A DNA stretch of 64,000 nucleotides, taken from Rhizophagus irregularis (taxonomy: Eukaryota > Glomeromycota > Glomeromycetes > Glomerales > Glomeraceae). Positions 34,931 through 47,410 of the stretch are shown here, one piece after another (the first letter of the stretch is position 1; the number at the start of each line of letters is the position of its first letter). The stretch is from NCBI RefSeq assembly GCF_026210795.1, contig NC_089445.1, forward strand, positions 1,860,001-1,924,000, written 5' to 3'. The notes under the pieces are model-generated. The model was not told the origin of the DNA, did no database searches, and worked only from the letters and a program-made list of their open reading frames with translations. A program made the translations under genes and the position numbers.

Positions 34931-36126
34931 TAAAGCTCCGAACGGGTCAGTTCGGTTCAGTTTTTTTGCGGTTCGGGTAGAACCGAAAACCGAAATGGAA
35001 CCGAACCGGAACCGTCCGGTTCGGTTCGGTTCTATCCGAAATTAAGAAAAATGTGAAAAATGAATACACGACCATCCAGTGATCGTACAAGGACGAGCCA
35101 TAGCTCGTTGGAATCCTCTCATCGAGACGCGTCGAATGGTGGTAAAATCAAGTCTCTAGCATCGATATATCACGAGATAGAACATGGTGAGTGTTTCTTA
35201 AAAAATTTGTATTAGAAAACGATCCATTGATGCTAGAGACATGAATTTACCACCATTCAACGCATCTCAACGAGACAAATCTAATGAGCTATAATTCGTC
35301 TTTTTGCAATCACTGGATGGTCGTGTATTCGTTTTTTCGCATTTTTTTTAAATTTTCAAACGTCAAAAATTAAAATTCCGATACAAGCGATTAAACGCCA
35401 TCTATTGATCACACAAAGCCTAATTTTAGCTCATTGGATTCGTCTCACTGAGACGAGTCGAATGGTGGTAAAATCAAGTCTCTAGCATCGATAGATCGTG
35501 AGATAGTCCATGGTGAGTGTTTCTTAAACAATTTGCATTAGAAAACGATCTATCGATGCTAGTGACATCATTTTACCACCATTCGACTCGTCTTAGTGAG
35601 ACGAATCCAATGAGCTAAAATTAGGCTTTGTGTGATCAATAGATGGCGTTTAATCGCTTGTATCGGAATTTTAATTTTTGACGTTTGAAAATTTAAAAAA
35701 AATGCGAAAAAACGAATACACAACCATCCAGTGATTGTAAAAAGACGAATTATAGCTCATTAGATTCGTCTCGTCGAGATGCGTTGAATGGTGGTAAATT
35801 CATGTCTCTAGCATCAATGGATCGTTTTCTAATGCAAATTTTTTAAGAAACACTCACCATGTGCTATCTCGTGATCTATCGATGCTAGAGACTTGATTTT
35901 ACCACCATTCGACGCGTCTCGATGAGAGGATTCCAACGAACTATGGCTCGTCCTTGTACGATCACTGGATAGTCGTATATTCGTTTTTTCGCATTTTTTC
36001 TTAATTTCAGATAGAACCGAACCGAACCAGACGGTTCCAAGTCCAAAACTGAACCGAGAACCGAACCGAATTTTTTGCCGGTTTCGGATCGGTTCCTGGT
36101 TCAAACCGGAACCGTTCGGAGCTTTA
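34931..36126. mobile_element. hAT-type foldback element (1,196 bp)
   Basis: TIRs are TAAAGCTCCGAACGG and its inverse (CGTTCGGAGCTTTA), flanked by a perfect 8-bp duplication CCTGAGAG (34923-34930 and 36127-36134). About 100 bp inside each end consist of reiterated GGTTCGG / CCGAACC words. The interior is a series of about six alternately inverted units built on GTCGAATGGTGGTAAAATC next to CGTCTCACTGAGACG, which makes the whole element a multi-level foldback. The 105-residue open frame over its right end is not a gene. Confidence 0.88.
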
Positions 36127-36134
36127 CCTGAGAG

Positions 36135-37362
36135 GCAAGTTAGCAAAACTCTTAATTTATATATATAATATTTTTAAAAGAAATGTAAAAATCTATAATT
36201 TTTAATTTTTATAATTGCAAATTTCAAATTAAAAATTTAATATAATAGTTTATAGAAATATTACAAAATTTTTAGGGATTTTTTTATATTATACAATTAG
36301 ACTTTTATATAAGATAAGTGCTGAAAAAAAGAATTAAATTGACAAATAATGAATTTTTTTTTAAAATAATAAATATTCTGGATTAGATGATTAGATTTAC
36401 ATTTATTTTTTTATATTTATCCTATTCTTATATAATCATATCTTATATAGTAATATCTTATAAAATTTTTTTATATAATTATATTTTAAAAAAAACTAAT
36501 TTATATAAAGATTATATAAAAAGTTTTTTATATAATTACAACTTTTATATAATCAATATTTTTAGATTTTTTTACTATATAATTAACTTAGTGATTATAA
36601 AAAGATTCTACTGTAATTTTATAAATAATTTGATTAGTATTATCTTTAAATTTATAATACAGTCAGCTTATGTTATAACAAATTTAATGTCTGAACCAAT
36701 CTGACTTTTGTTATAAAAAAATTTGGTATTATTATAATAAAATCTGGTATAATGAGGAAAAATTTTGTATATTACAGTATATCACATTACAATATAATAT
36801 AAATGATCTTATGTTACATAGTGAAAATTACATATGCTAAAATTTTTATAAAATAGTATACCATAATATAAAATTCATTATAATATGAGTCATTTTGTAT
36901 ATATTGTTTATACACTTTACTTTGTTAAATGGTATACAGCATTTAATTAGTAAAATTTAGTATATAAAATTTTTTTTATATATTAAAATCTGTACTACAG
37001 TAAAAATCTATACCAAATAATTTATAATATTGAAATTCATTATAACGTAAGCTAACTATATATACAATATAATTTAAATTTAATGTAGCAATCTAAAATT
37101 ATTTAGCTAAAATTTTTTAATACTAATCAAATTTATAATACCAGTTTAAATTTAGTTAAATTTAAAAATTTAAATCAAAAGTAATATTATATTTATATAA
37201 TATAATACTTTTTTTCATTATATATTTTAATATTCATTAAATTTTTAAATTACTTTTATGTCTTTTAAAAATTAAAAATATTGTTATTTATTTCTAATAC
37301 ATAAAAAATATTGTTTTTTTGGCCCATTTTTTGCTTTATTTTATATATTTTATGTATATATT
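36135..37362. other. Extremely AT-rich, no gene
   Basis: Low-complexity A+T sequence. A 105-residue frame from 36387 is only Ile/Tyr/Phe/Asn-rich read-through and is not supported. Confidence 0.5.
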
Positions 37363-37640
37363 TTTTTTTTTTGCTGCAGCACATATAGATCTTTATTAAG
37401 ATTTTAAAAAATAAGTTCATACAATACACGTAAAACTAACATAAATCCTAATTTAGTAAAGAACTACACCATCTGCTAACTTCGGTGAAGCAACTATATA
37501 TGCACTGTCAGTAAAGGACTTAAGCTAGGGGAGTGAGTCCACCTTTTTCAGATATCCTTTCTTATTAGAGACCCCTCCTTCCGCCGGTCACCACCGGTAG
37601 GTGCTCCAAGGACTCACTGCTACTGCAGACCAAATCCATT
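37363..37640 (-). mobile_element. Retroposon 3' tail, copy 2
   Basis: On the minus strand it ends AATAAAGATC, then GCTGCAGC, then an A-tract (poly-T at 37362-37374). It shares this end with the copy at 5327. Upstream, a GC-richer stretch (GCACCTACCGGTGGTGACC, inverse of about 37580-37600) is typical of a retroelement 3' untranslated region. No coding part is retained. Confidence 0.5.
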
Positions 37641-37860
37641 ACTAAGGTTGCTAGAGGAACTAGAGGGTTTTGGCAAGTTGGCGAAATGCTGAAATAGCAA
37701 AACTTTGCCGCAACTATATGAAAGTTTTATTAAAAAGTTGGCAAAACTCTGGAGAAAGACAAAACCTGATAAAACTTATTATAAATGCCAAAACTGCCAA
37801 AACTTTGCCAAAACTATAATAAAACTATAGTAAAATCTTGGAGAAACTAATCGTAGAATT

Positions 37861-39177
37861 AGGACCTCAGAAAATGCTTATATATGTAAGGTACCAAGGT
37901 GCTTAGCCAATATAGTAAAGTTTTATGATGTAAGAATTTTATAATGCTTAATTTTAAGAAAATTTTATACTATGTAAGATAATTAAATTGCATATTTTTG
38001 GTATTATTTTAAAATACTAAGAGTTTTTAGTTGCTTATTTTTCATATTTATATAACTTTTTAAAATATTATATATTGAATTTATAATTAATTTTTATTTT
38101 ATTTTCACTAACGGTGAGTGTTAATTTTGTACTACATTTCACAATTTTATATAAATACATAAACAAAAATTTTTTTTAATGAAATTTCATTTTTTTTTTC
38201 AATGTTTTATTAATTATCTGTCAATAGTATCTTTTTAATTTTTATTAAACTTAGTGTATTATTTTTAATATAAAATTACTATATTATATATGTTTATTTT
38301 GTTAAATAAAATTACTATAAATATGTTTTACTTTAAAATATAATTTCACTACTCACCACTTTGATTATATCAAATTATCTTTTATGCTTAAGTAAATTTG
38401 TTCAGCAAGTTAAATCTACTTGTATTTTAATTTTCATAAGGCTAAGTATGATATTTATATAAAAAAGCATATTTTTTTTAACAGTAATAACTTTTAAATT
38501 TTTCACTTTTTTGTTTATAACTTCAGAGCGTAATTACACCACTTCAGTCAAATGAAATTGACTTTCTAAATTAATTGAAAGTTGTTCAGCAAGGTCGAAA
38601 CTACTTAAATATTAATTTCATGAGTGTGGGTATAATACTTATAGAGAAAAGTGCATTTTTCATAACGGTACTAACTTCCAAATTTTTCATTTCTCTGTTT
38701 ACAACTTCAGAGCGTAATTACACCTCTTTAGTCAAATGAAATCAACTTTCTAAATTAATTGAAAATTGTTCAGCAAGGTCGAAACTACCTACATATTAAT
38801 TTTTATGGGTGTAAGTATAATACTTATGGAAAAATTTACATTTTTTGTAATAGTATTAATTTCGAATTTTTCTTTTACTGTTTATTAACTTTATTAATTG
38901 AATATTGTTAATCTACTTGTATATTATATTTAGTTTAGCTTCACAACATATTTAAAATTGGATTTAATAAAATATATTAATTAATAAATATATTTTATAA
39001 ATTATATGTGTTATAATAAAAATTTAATTAGGTTAGAAGATTGATTTACTTATTTTTATATAATTTTTAAGGTTAGATATCAACAATGCTTAGCGATTAT
39101 AGTAAAAACCTATGCTTAGAGCTACTAATAAAAAATATTTTTGGGACCTTACCTATATAAGTATTTTCTGGGGTTTT
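37861..39177. mobile_element. TIR element carrying the 180-bp tandem repeat
   Basis: It is flanked by a perfect 8-bp duplication GTAGAATT (37853-37860 and 39178-39185). The ends pair over about 35 bp (CAGAAAATGCTTATATATG left, inverse of CATATA-like right end with a few mismatches). The interior contains about three minus-oriented copies of the ~180-bp unit found free at 2261-3130 (period about 184 bp, near 38400, 38583 and 38767). It has no transposase, so it is non-autonomous. Confidence 0.82.
38390..38880 (-). repeat. ~180-bp tandem units inside a transposon
   Basis: The units carry GTTCAGCAAGGTCGAAACTAC and CAGTCAAATGAAAT, the inverse of the words seen at 2261-3130. Two complete copies and partial ones are present. 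Confidence 0.8.
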
Positions 39178-39212
39178 GTAGAATTTTGGAGAGGTTTAGG
39201 CAGGCAACCTTA

Positions 39213-39994
39213 CCCATTACGAACAAAATAAAAAATAGGAGCAAAACAAAAAAAGTCAGGGTAAAAAAAAAAAAAAATTTAAAAAAAAGGGTAACTAAAA
39301 AAATATTAGTATTCTACAAATATGAAGTCTACTATACTGTTTACTATAATTCTACATATAGTCAACAAGGCCAAGCAGTCATTCCATCAGTTCTTAAGCC
39401 TTCTAGAATGGCAAGAAAGTAAGCTTTCCAGATTCTACTAATGTCCAAACCTTTCTTCATATTCCTTAGAGTAAAGGAAATGAATTTCTTTCCAATAGGC
39501 TTGCTCATCTTAATTTTGTTATCTGTAGTATTTGTTCCAACCTTGTTAGCCTAGTCTTGGTTCTACTTCTGATTTCAGCTACTTCTTGATGATCAGTTAC
39601 AATCTTTAAATAGTTGAGGCGATATTTTTTATTTTAATATATTTTAATTAATAAGCTTACTATAAGTTTATAATAAATAGAATTGATTAATAAGAAGAAT
39701 AAAAAAAAATTACTATAAGTCAAATTTATTATAATAAGTTTTATTATATATATTATAAATATTAACTGTACTCTAATAAATATTACTTCTTTTGAGTATA
39801 ATAAAAAAAAAATATTATTGTTTAGAGTAAAATATATTATTTAATATAATTATAAATATATTTCTTTTTTTTTTATTCTGTATTTTTTATTTTTTTTAAA
39901 AAGAAGTACCATTTGATAATTTTATTAAAATATATATAATTTATAAAATTATATAATAAATTATTATACTCTTTAAATAAATTTGCTAGTGAAT
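39213..39994. other. Degenerate stretch with a minus-strand coding trace
   Basis: The minus strand at about 39510-39375 reads MSKPIGKKFISFTLRNMKKG followed by LDISRIWKAYFLAILEGLRT, then a stop. It looks protein-like but I do not recognise it. The rest is AT-rich. Confidence 0.3.
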
Positions 39995-40734
39995 AAAATA
40001 TTAATATGGATGAGTTGCCTATCCCATTTGTACATCTAATGTTAAGGAATCTTTTCCCAAAAGGAAGATATAGAGAACTCAGGTCTATTGTCAAATCAGA
40101 AAAAGCTACACTAACAATTGCTTCCCTTTTTTTAGAAATGTTTATTACTGAATTTTATAAGGTTATTTGGCAACCACGTTGTGACATAGTTGCAGATTGG
40201 GAACGTACAAAAGGAATTAAAAAGCAAGATTTAAGGAAAAAAATATCAGCACAACAACGTATCGTATATGAAAGAATTCCAACCCAGCAAGTGGAAGATG
40301 GTACATATGACCTGAAGGGAAGAAAAATTTTCAAACGTGGTGAACAGTGGTCAGTTGCTTTAGAAAAAACAAGACAATATATAAATCAATTTATTAAAAA
40401 TGGAAATAGGGTAATTTGGAAGGCATATAACAATCTCAAATTATATAAATACAAATATAGTTCTTCTTTTTGTTTAGAGGGTAGTGAAAGCATTTACTAA
40501 AGCCATATGATGATGATGATCCTATATAATCTGATAGCTACTATGGGAGGATATAAGTGAATTTCATAAGGTGATGGTAGGGCACGGGAGCAATCTTATG
40601 GATGGGGGACCGGTTTGGAGTTTTAAACAAATTAATTATACATGTAACAGAACTTTCTGTCTTTTATATAATTAATAAACTCACAAATTGCACTACCTTG
40701 CAAAAAAAAAAAAAAAAAAAATATTAATATGGAT
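39995..40734 (+). mobile_element. 5'-truncated LINE insertion with poly(A) and target duplication
   Basis: AATATTAATATGGAT occurs just before the insert (ending 40011) and again just after an A-tract (ending 40734). Between them lie the end of an open frame, a 3' untranslated region with AATAAAC and a run of 19 A. This is the structure of a target-primed LINE insertion that lost its 5' part. Confidence 0.85.
40006..40500 (+). pseudogene. C-terminal remnant of a LINE protein
   Basis: The 164-residue frame has good coding character: ELPIPFVHLMLRNLFPKGRY near the start and VIWQPRCDIVADWERTKGIK in the middle. It is probably the C-terminal end of a non-LTR retrotransposon protein, since it is followed by a 3' tail and poly(A). 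The ATG used (40006) and the first two codons belong to the duplicated target site, not to the LINE, so the apparent start arose by chance at insertion. Function alone is unlikely. Confidence 0.65.
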
Positions 40735-41986
40735 CTATTGGAATCTTGAACAATATTAATATAGGTAGAAGCTAAAGATGCGTCATCATCTTAGTAGTTA
40801 TCAATATATTAGAATTTAGGAATACATACAATTATGTTGGATTTGCTTATTTTTGGTATATTTTTGGAAATAAATAATAATAATTTAATACTTTTAATTT
40901 TATTTAACAATTATCTTAAAATAAATTTTTTTTAAACAAAAATCTTTTCTGTATTGCATATATAATATTTTATTGGAAATATGGTAAAGAAAAAAGTAAT
41001 ATATATATATAGGAAAGAAATCAAATTAAACTATAGATATAAAAAAGATTATTTAAATAGACATATAGCATGTTCAAGATATAAAGCAAATGAAAACAGA
41101 AAACAATTTAATATAATTAATAAAGAGCCAATTAAAATTTTAAAAACTGACTTGAAGTTAGAGAATTAAAATACATATTTTGTAAAAATTTAGGGGTTAA
41201 AAGCTACAAATGCATATTGATCATAGTTAAAAATGTTTTTTTTTATTTGGGATCCTGATCTATTATATATATATATAATCTTATATCTTAATAAATTATA
41301 TATATACAATAAATTATATAGATAAAATTATATAATATTTATTATTATTTAATTGTCAGTTTTTGTAATTTTATAAATAGTTGCAAATTTTAAGTTTCAG
41401 TTTTAAGTAAAAAAAATAAATTAAAATAAGTTTATTTAATTTTAAATTATAAAAAATTTTATAAATAAATAAATATATATTTTTAATATTTTTTAAAAAG
41501 AGTACTTTTTAGGTTATAATACAAATATTTATTTATTTTAAACTACTAGTATTTAATTATCTATTATTTAAAAACTAAAGTATTATTTTAGTAAAAATCT
41601 AAAGCGGTATAAGAAAATACTATATAGTACTTCTATAATTTTATTTAAAATGAAAATAAACTTAAAAAAAAGATATAAATTTATAATGCATGTTGCATGC
41701 AAATTAGATAAATTAGATTTATTTTTTAAATTTAATAAATTGGATTTTTGCAAAATTATTATTCTTTTTTATAAAAAAATATGGCCCATAATATAATTTT
41801 TTTATTTTATATACTTCTTTAGAAATAAGTGACTTTATTTAAATAATAAAATTACATAATAATAGTGAATTTTTAGTATTTGGATAAGTTAATATTATTG
41901 AATCATATTATTTGTTTATAATTTATCTTACAAAGAATTATTAATTTTTATATAGTAAGACTAATATTCTTACTATTACATCTCAA
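40735..41986. other. AT-rich region with a possible zinc-finger-like fragment
   Basis: A plus-strand frame 40981-41169 (62 residues, MVKKKV...) contains YKKDYLNRHIACSRYKANEN, which resembles the second half of a C2H2-type finger without its first Cys pair. It may be a decayed N-terminal fragment. The rest is AT-rich with no features. Confidence 0.3.
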
Positions 41987-43244
41987 TCAATAATTATATG
42001 TTTCGGCCCATTTTCTTAAAGCAGTAGGACATAAACCTTTAATAGTAACTTTAGATAGTTTAGGAAATTGAGAATTATTAACAAAATTTTGGATATTACG
42101 ATAATTTCCTCCACATCCACCTTCACCTAAACCCCAACACCAACTAATTATTAATAATTCTAAATTGGTACATAAATTTATTGTATCTAAAGTACAATCA
42201 ATTTTTTGTTGTTGTTGTTGAGATTTAAAATCTATTTCATTAAATTCTAATATTTTTAAAGAATTAATTTGAGTTAATATCGATTGATCCATTAAAGTTG
42301 AATACCATGTATAACCTGATAACTTTAATGATTCTAAATTTTGTTGTGATGATATTAAAGAATTTAATATTGTTGCTTGTGATTTAATATAATATTGTGT
42401 CATTTTAGTTATTCTGACATTATCTCTAAATGAGTGTAAATATTTCTATAAAAAAAAAAAAGAAAATCGTTTAGTATTATCACTTTGCTTCAGCATCAGA
42501 AATATAAGGAAACCTTACCAAATTATTACATATCTTTGAAAGAGAGATTAAAAATGAATAATCACAAAAATCAGTATCAACTTCTAAATATTTTAAATTT
42601 TCAACCAAACATTTAAAGTAATTTTGGTCAACAAATAAAAGATAACAATTATCATCTCTTGTATAATGGTTAATATTATAAGGTATTAATTTAAGATAAT
42701 TAATTTGAGTATTATGATTTTTAAACATATTCATAATTAAATGAATTAGTCTATCAATATTATTACCATCAAAATCGTTCTTAATGTTTCTAATATTTCT
42801 TTGATAAAAATATTCTTGTCGTATATTCTCGTTTGTAATATGTAAATGATTTTCTAATATCCAATCAATAATACTATTAAACATTTCAAAATAATCCAAC
42901 TCTTTAATGAAACTAGCATAATCAAATATTGAACCAGATCTTCCTCTTCTGGGTAAATTAAATCCTGCCATCGATAATTCTTTTCGCTCTTTTTCGTTCA
43001 TGCTCATCAATAAAGTTTCAATAATTTTTTTATTACTATTTCTTAATTTGTTATTATTATTATTAGAAGGTCGTCGAGAATAAAATGGTTTGCGCCATAA
43101 ATACGGTATTGTATTTTGACACCAATTTCTGTTTATCCAAGTATATGAATAAATTACACGATGTAATTGTGTTGGATTTGCTGAATACTCTTTTTCGAGA
43201 TATAAAAATATTTCTCCAATTATATCTGAAGGTAAAAAAACCAT
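41987..43244 (-). CDS. F-box protein with LRR-like C-terminal part
   Basis: Likely substrate adaptor of an SCF ubiquitin ligase. Two exons, 43244-42519 and 42445-41987, join in frame across a 73-bp GT...AG intron to give 394 residues. The F-box lies at residues about 2-50 (FLPSDIIGEIFLYLE, then SYTWINRNWCQNTIPYLWRK). The splice joins SKICNNL to KYLHSF, restoring a leucine-rich-repeat-like line, and the C-terminal half (LESLKLSGYTW, SLKILEFNEIDF, NLELLIISWCWGLGEGGCGG) continues these repeats. Without this intron the frame stops after 254 residues. This layout is typical of the large F-box families of arbuscular mycorrhizal fungi. The substrate is unknown. Confidence 0.85.
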
Positions 43245-46200
43245 TGATGCTATTGTAAAATAATTTTTGTATTATAAACTCGACTTTTTGTGCAAGCTGC
43301 ATAAAAACCGCAGTAGGAGTATACTGTATCGGGGCTGGGGTAATTGAACTTTTAAGAATTTATCCATAATTAAACGCGTAAAATGACAAACATATTGAAA
43401 GACCTTGACATTGCCAGATTACTAGAAAGATATTTTATAATGTAACTATAATGAAAACGTTTTCGGGCGTGCATGCATTGGGCTGAATACCAACATTTAT
43501 TATTTAACCAATTTGGGTAGCTTTCATCGCGGATGGCTAAATCATTATAAGGTAATACAAAAATAGAATGATTAAGGCATCTCCGAAAAATATAAGGCTT
43601 ACTAGCGTTACGTAAAAAAAAACAAATTTATATCGCGTCTAAGCTTCATAGAGTTACAGTATACCGTTACTATTTACGTTGATTTTATCTATACACCAGC
43701 TATGCCGTAAATTGTAAACACGTAAAACATTTTCAAATATAGTCCATAATGCCATATGTAAATTTGATTGTTCTTTTTATTTACAAACTGGTTCTTACGA
43801 CAAGTTTTGACCAATTTCGACAAGTACATTATTAGATTGTCTGCTGGATCAAAAATCAATAGCTGTTTAATTTATGGGGTAACGAATTCCTAAACCACAA
43901 ATACAGAGGCAGGTTCCCAACAAGGCCACAGCCTTCCTTTTCTGTTGAGGGTTGAAATTAACTTTTACCAATATTCTTAAAACTTATTATTTAATTAACC
44001 TTTTATTTTTTTTTATAAAAACGAGATATCATTTGCTAACTAAAGTGATATGCTTATAAAGATTTAATTTGCGGACTTTTAAATTCGTCAGATATTATGC
44101 CAATGGAAGATATAGAAGAAGGTAAAATCCAAACTTTCATTCATTTGAAATTTCTGAACATGACTGACCAATATTCTTTTACAGTAGGAACTTGCAATTC
44201 AATTGTTATGTATATAATTGTTGGCCAATACTATGAATTTTTCTATTAAGGAATTGAGATTTTTACTGTAATATGGGATTTGGGATGGGATGAAATCTTA
44301 GTATAATTATGTAGTCCTGAAGTTTAACAATAATTAGTAATAGAACAATAGAAAAGCAGGCCATTTAATAGCATAACAAAAAAGATTGCAATAATGATGA
44401 GTTATCTAATTATTATAATTGTTAGTATTATTATTCTCACTTGAAATAAAGTTGAAGCCCAAGTAGACAATAATATTATTCTGAAAACTTAGAATCTTGT
44501 GCGTTTTCAATTTATAACAATAATTCAAATTGGTTCCATATCTGCTGCTGTTAAAATGTTCACACACTGAGAACGTTGTTAGTTTTTGTTTCTATAATTT
44601 GTTTAAGTAAATAATGATTAGAATTATTTAAAAAAAAAAAATATAACAGTTTAATAAGAAATTTATTATAAGGCCAGTTAAACTATATAGTATAAAATAG
44701 CTTAATATGAAAAAATTTTCAAGAGTAAATTTTCATATGATACTGGTGATAGCACACCCCAATAAGAGATAAATCCTTAAATTTTGTCAAATTTTGACCT
44801 CTGAATCTTTATTTATAAGACTAAAAATTTTGTAAAATTCCATCTTTTTTTAATAAAATTGCTAGAATCAACCTGTATCATTGTTTCATATTCCATTTCC
44901 AACTTAACCCTTACAAGTTGATGACTTCTTCTGGTTGTTTCAAAACCCTAATAATTAAAAATAAATAAATTAAACTGGTTAAGTACAGAAATTATGATAA
45001 AAATGTCCGCAGTAACTTTTTTAAGAAGAAAGTGACATGAATAATAAATTAAAGTCTCAATTGAACATAATACTGCTTTCATTTATGTCATCATTCAATT
45101 AAATTCTTCGTGCAGCATTAATAAATCCCTCATTAAGCTCCCAGTCAAATGAATCCTTTTTGACATTATTATTTTAAATTTTGTGAAAATATTCAAAATA
45201 ACTGCTTCTTTTATGAAATATTCTGTTTTTTCAAAAAAATCAAACAGTCAAATAAACATTTTGACTGAAAAAAATTTTTTCTTTAGAAAACTTTCAAAAA
45301 AAATGAAGTCACAGGTCAAAAAGTGAAAAATTAGGCATCAATCAGTTACCAATCAACTACCAATCAGATAGCTGATTGGTGACCGATTGGTGACTGATTG
45401 ATGCCTGATTTTTCACTTTTGACCTGTGGGTATTACATGTTAATCTAAGTCATCATATATTCATTTATATATTTAACATTGCTTTAATACTATAAATAGA
45501 ATGTGAGTTATTTAATTTTTAAGTTTTTAAGAAAATACCACGCATTTTAAAATTAAAAAGAACATATAAAATTCAAGTTCAAAAGTCAAATAAAAAGAAA
45601 AATGATAAAAAAAGACAAATTAATAAAGTTATAATAAGATGAATAAATTAAAATATACTTTAGAACTGATAACAAAATTGCCAAAATTAAGCAAAGAACA
45701 ATTTAGTTTAATTTCTTCAATTTAAACCTGAGAAACTGTTCATACTAACATCTAAAATTATCTAAAGAAAAATTATTAGCTGCAAATCATCTTATTAGAA
45801 TTATATATACATTATTCTAAAAGTTCAAATAAAAGAAAATTTATTTTTCCTTATCTTTAAAATAGGCTTATAAATATGTATTACAAAATCTTATAAATAC
45901 TAAATTTCAATCACTTAAAATTAAACAATTTCAACAATAAAATGATCATTTTATTTATCATATATAATCACTTGATACTTATATAGGATATCTTTATAAC
46001 TAAAAATTAAAACATATATTTGAAATTCAATTTCTTACTAGATAATTGCAAAAGATTCTAATACTACTTTTAAAAGTAAAATCAAATTTATTTTTACTAA
46101 AATAAATAAATATAAATATACTTTAAAAACTATTTGGCTTGCTACTAGTATTTCTCAAATAAGCTAATTATCAATGTATTTTCCTGCATAATATAGACAT

Positions 46201-47410
46201 TATAAATTTATAATTTTTAATATTTTATACTACTAAATGTTGCAGTCTATTCATAACCTTTAGTACAATGTTATTTTAATTGTAATAAACTATTTATATA
46301 AATTTTGAAAAGATATTTTTCTTTTTGTTATCTAGCAATTTCTTTTACATTATTTATAATTAATCTTTTTAGTATTTTGCAATTTTTTTTAAAAATCTTT
46401 TAATATTTCAAATATGATTATGCTTCATTTAAGCAAAAACATTCTATATTAATGGTAAGTTATATAAAAATCACTTTACTTATTATAAATCTAATATCTA
46501 TAAAAGTCAGATAATTATATATTTTAAATACTGAAAATTGGTAAAGATCACTGAAATAAAGCCAAAAAAAAAAATATTTTGATAGATAATACGGGTAGAA
46601 TTATGAAATTAACTCTAAAAATCTGATAAAGAATTATTAGAATTGCTTATACATTAAAGTTTTTGTAGAAAATTTTTCAAGAATTTTTTTGGTATTTTTT
46701 TTTCAAAATCTAGACACTATTTAGACTTTGGCAAATTTTTAGCCAATTCTAAACTTTTTGAAATATTTTTTTCAGGAATTTTCCAAATTTATATTATTTA
46801 ATACTAAAGCATAATTAAATATATATTTAATTAATTACATTTCAACAAACACTATAAATTTATAAGAATTTGCTTAATTAACCAATTATTCTTATCTATG
46901 AAAAAAAAATGCATAGTTATGTTTAACAACCTGCAAAAATAATTTTCTATTTAAAAACAGGCTAAAGGTATTTATTCAGGTATTAAAGGAATTACTTACT
47001 AGGAAGATTAATAGATACTTTAATAAAAAAAATCGTCAGAAGATTAAAATTAAAGCAAATACTATTCTAATGGTTTTAGTATATTATTCTGGTTAGATAA
47101 ATTTGAAAAACAGTTAAAAGAACATGAATTTTGTTTACAATAACAGGAAAATAATATTAAGAAAATAATTGAGACTTAGATTGGTAAAAAATACAAACAT
47201 CTAAAAGACAAATATGATGTTCTTAAGATTTGTTTAAAAAATAATTATAATAATTATATATATTAAATATTATTTATTTTAATTTACTATTAATAAAATC
47301 TACAAGTTTTTAATTTCGTATAAACTACTTTATATATAATTATTATAATATTACAGATAGTGTTAATTGCCATAAGTAATAATTACGACATTTTGAATTA
47401 CAACTATTTA
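43245..47410. other. Gene-poor region with one strong hairpin
   Basis: No gene could be supported over 4 kb. A 119-bp near-perfect palindrome lies at 45310-45428 (listed separately). A short plus-strand start at 44098 (MPMEDIEEG, then a GT) leads nowhere clear. Between 45.5 and 47.4 kb the sequence is AT-rich with possible decayed coding scraps. Confidence 0.45.
45310..45428. repeat. 119-bp near-perfect palindrome
   Basis: It begins CACAGGTCAAAAAGTGAAAA and ends with its inverse. The arms run to the centre (AGATAGCTGATT) with few mismatches. The inner part repeats ACCAATCA / TGATTGGT about five times. It may be a very short miniature element, but I see no target duplication. Confidence 0.75.

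Larger units (their letters stand above)
37643..39212. mobile_element. hAT-type element, family A, copy 4, with a 1.3-kb nested element
   Basis: The ends are TAAGGTTGCTAGAGG and GGCAGGCAACCTTA, flanked by TCCATTAC / CCCATTAC (37635-37642 and 39213-39220; 7 of 8). The family A body is split after GTAGAATT by a 1,317-bp insertion that repeats those eight bases on its far side. Confidence 0.85.

Noticed and set aside
35829-36146. 105-residue minus frame with repeated Gly/Ser/Arg
   Set aside because: It reads through the CCGAACC reiterations at the end of the hAT-type foldback.
36387-36704. 105-residue plus frame resembling membrane segments
   Set aside because: It is AT-rich read-through with no start context or homology; hydrophobicity follows from composition.
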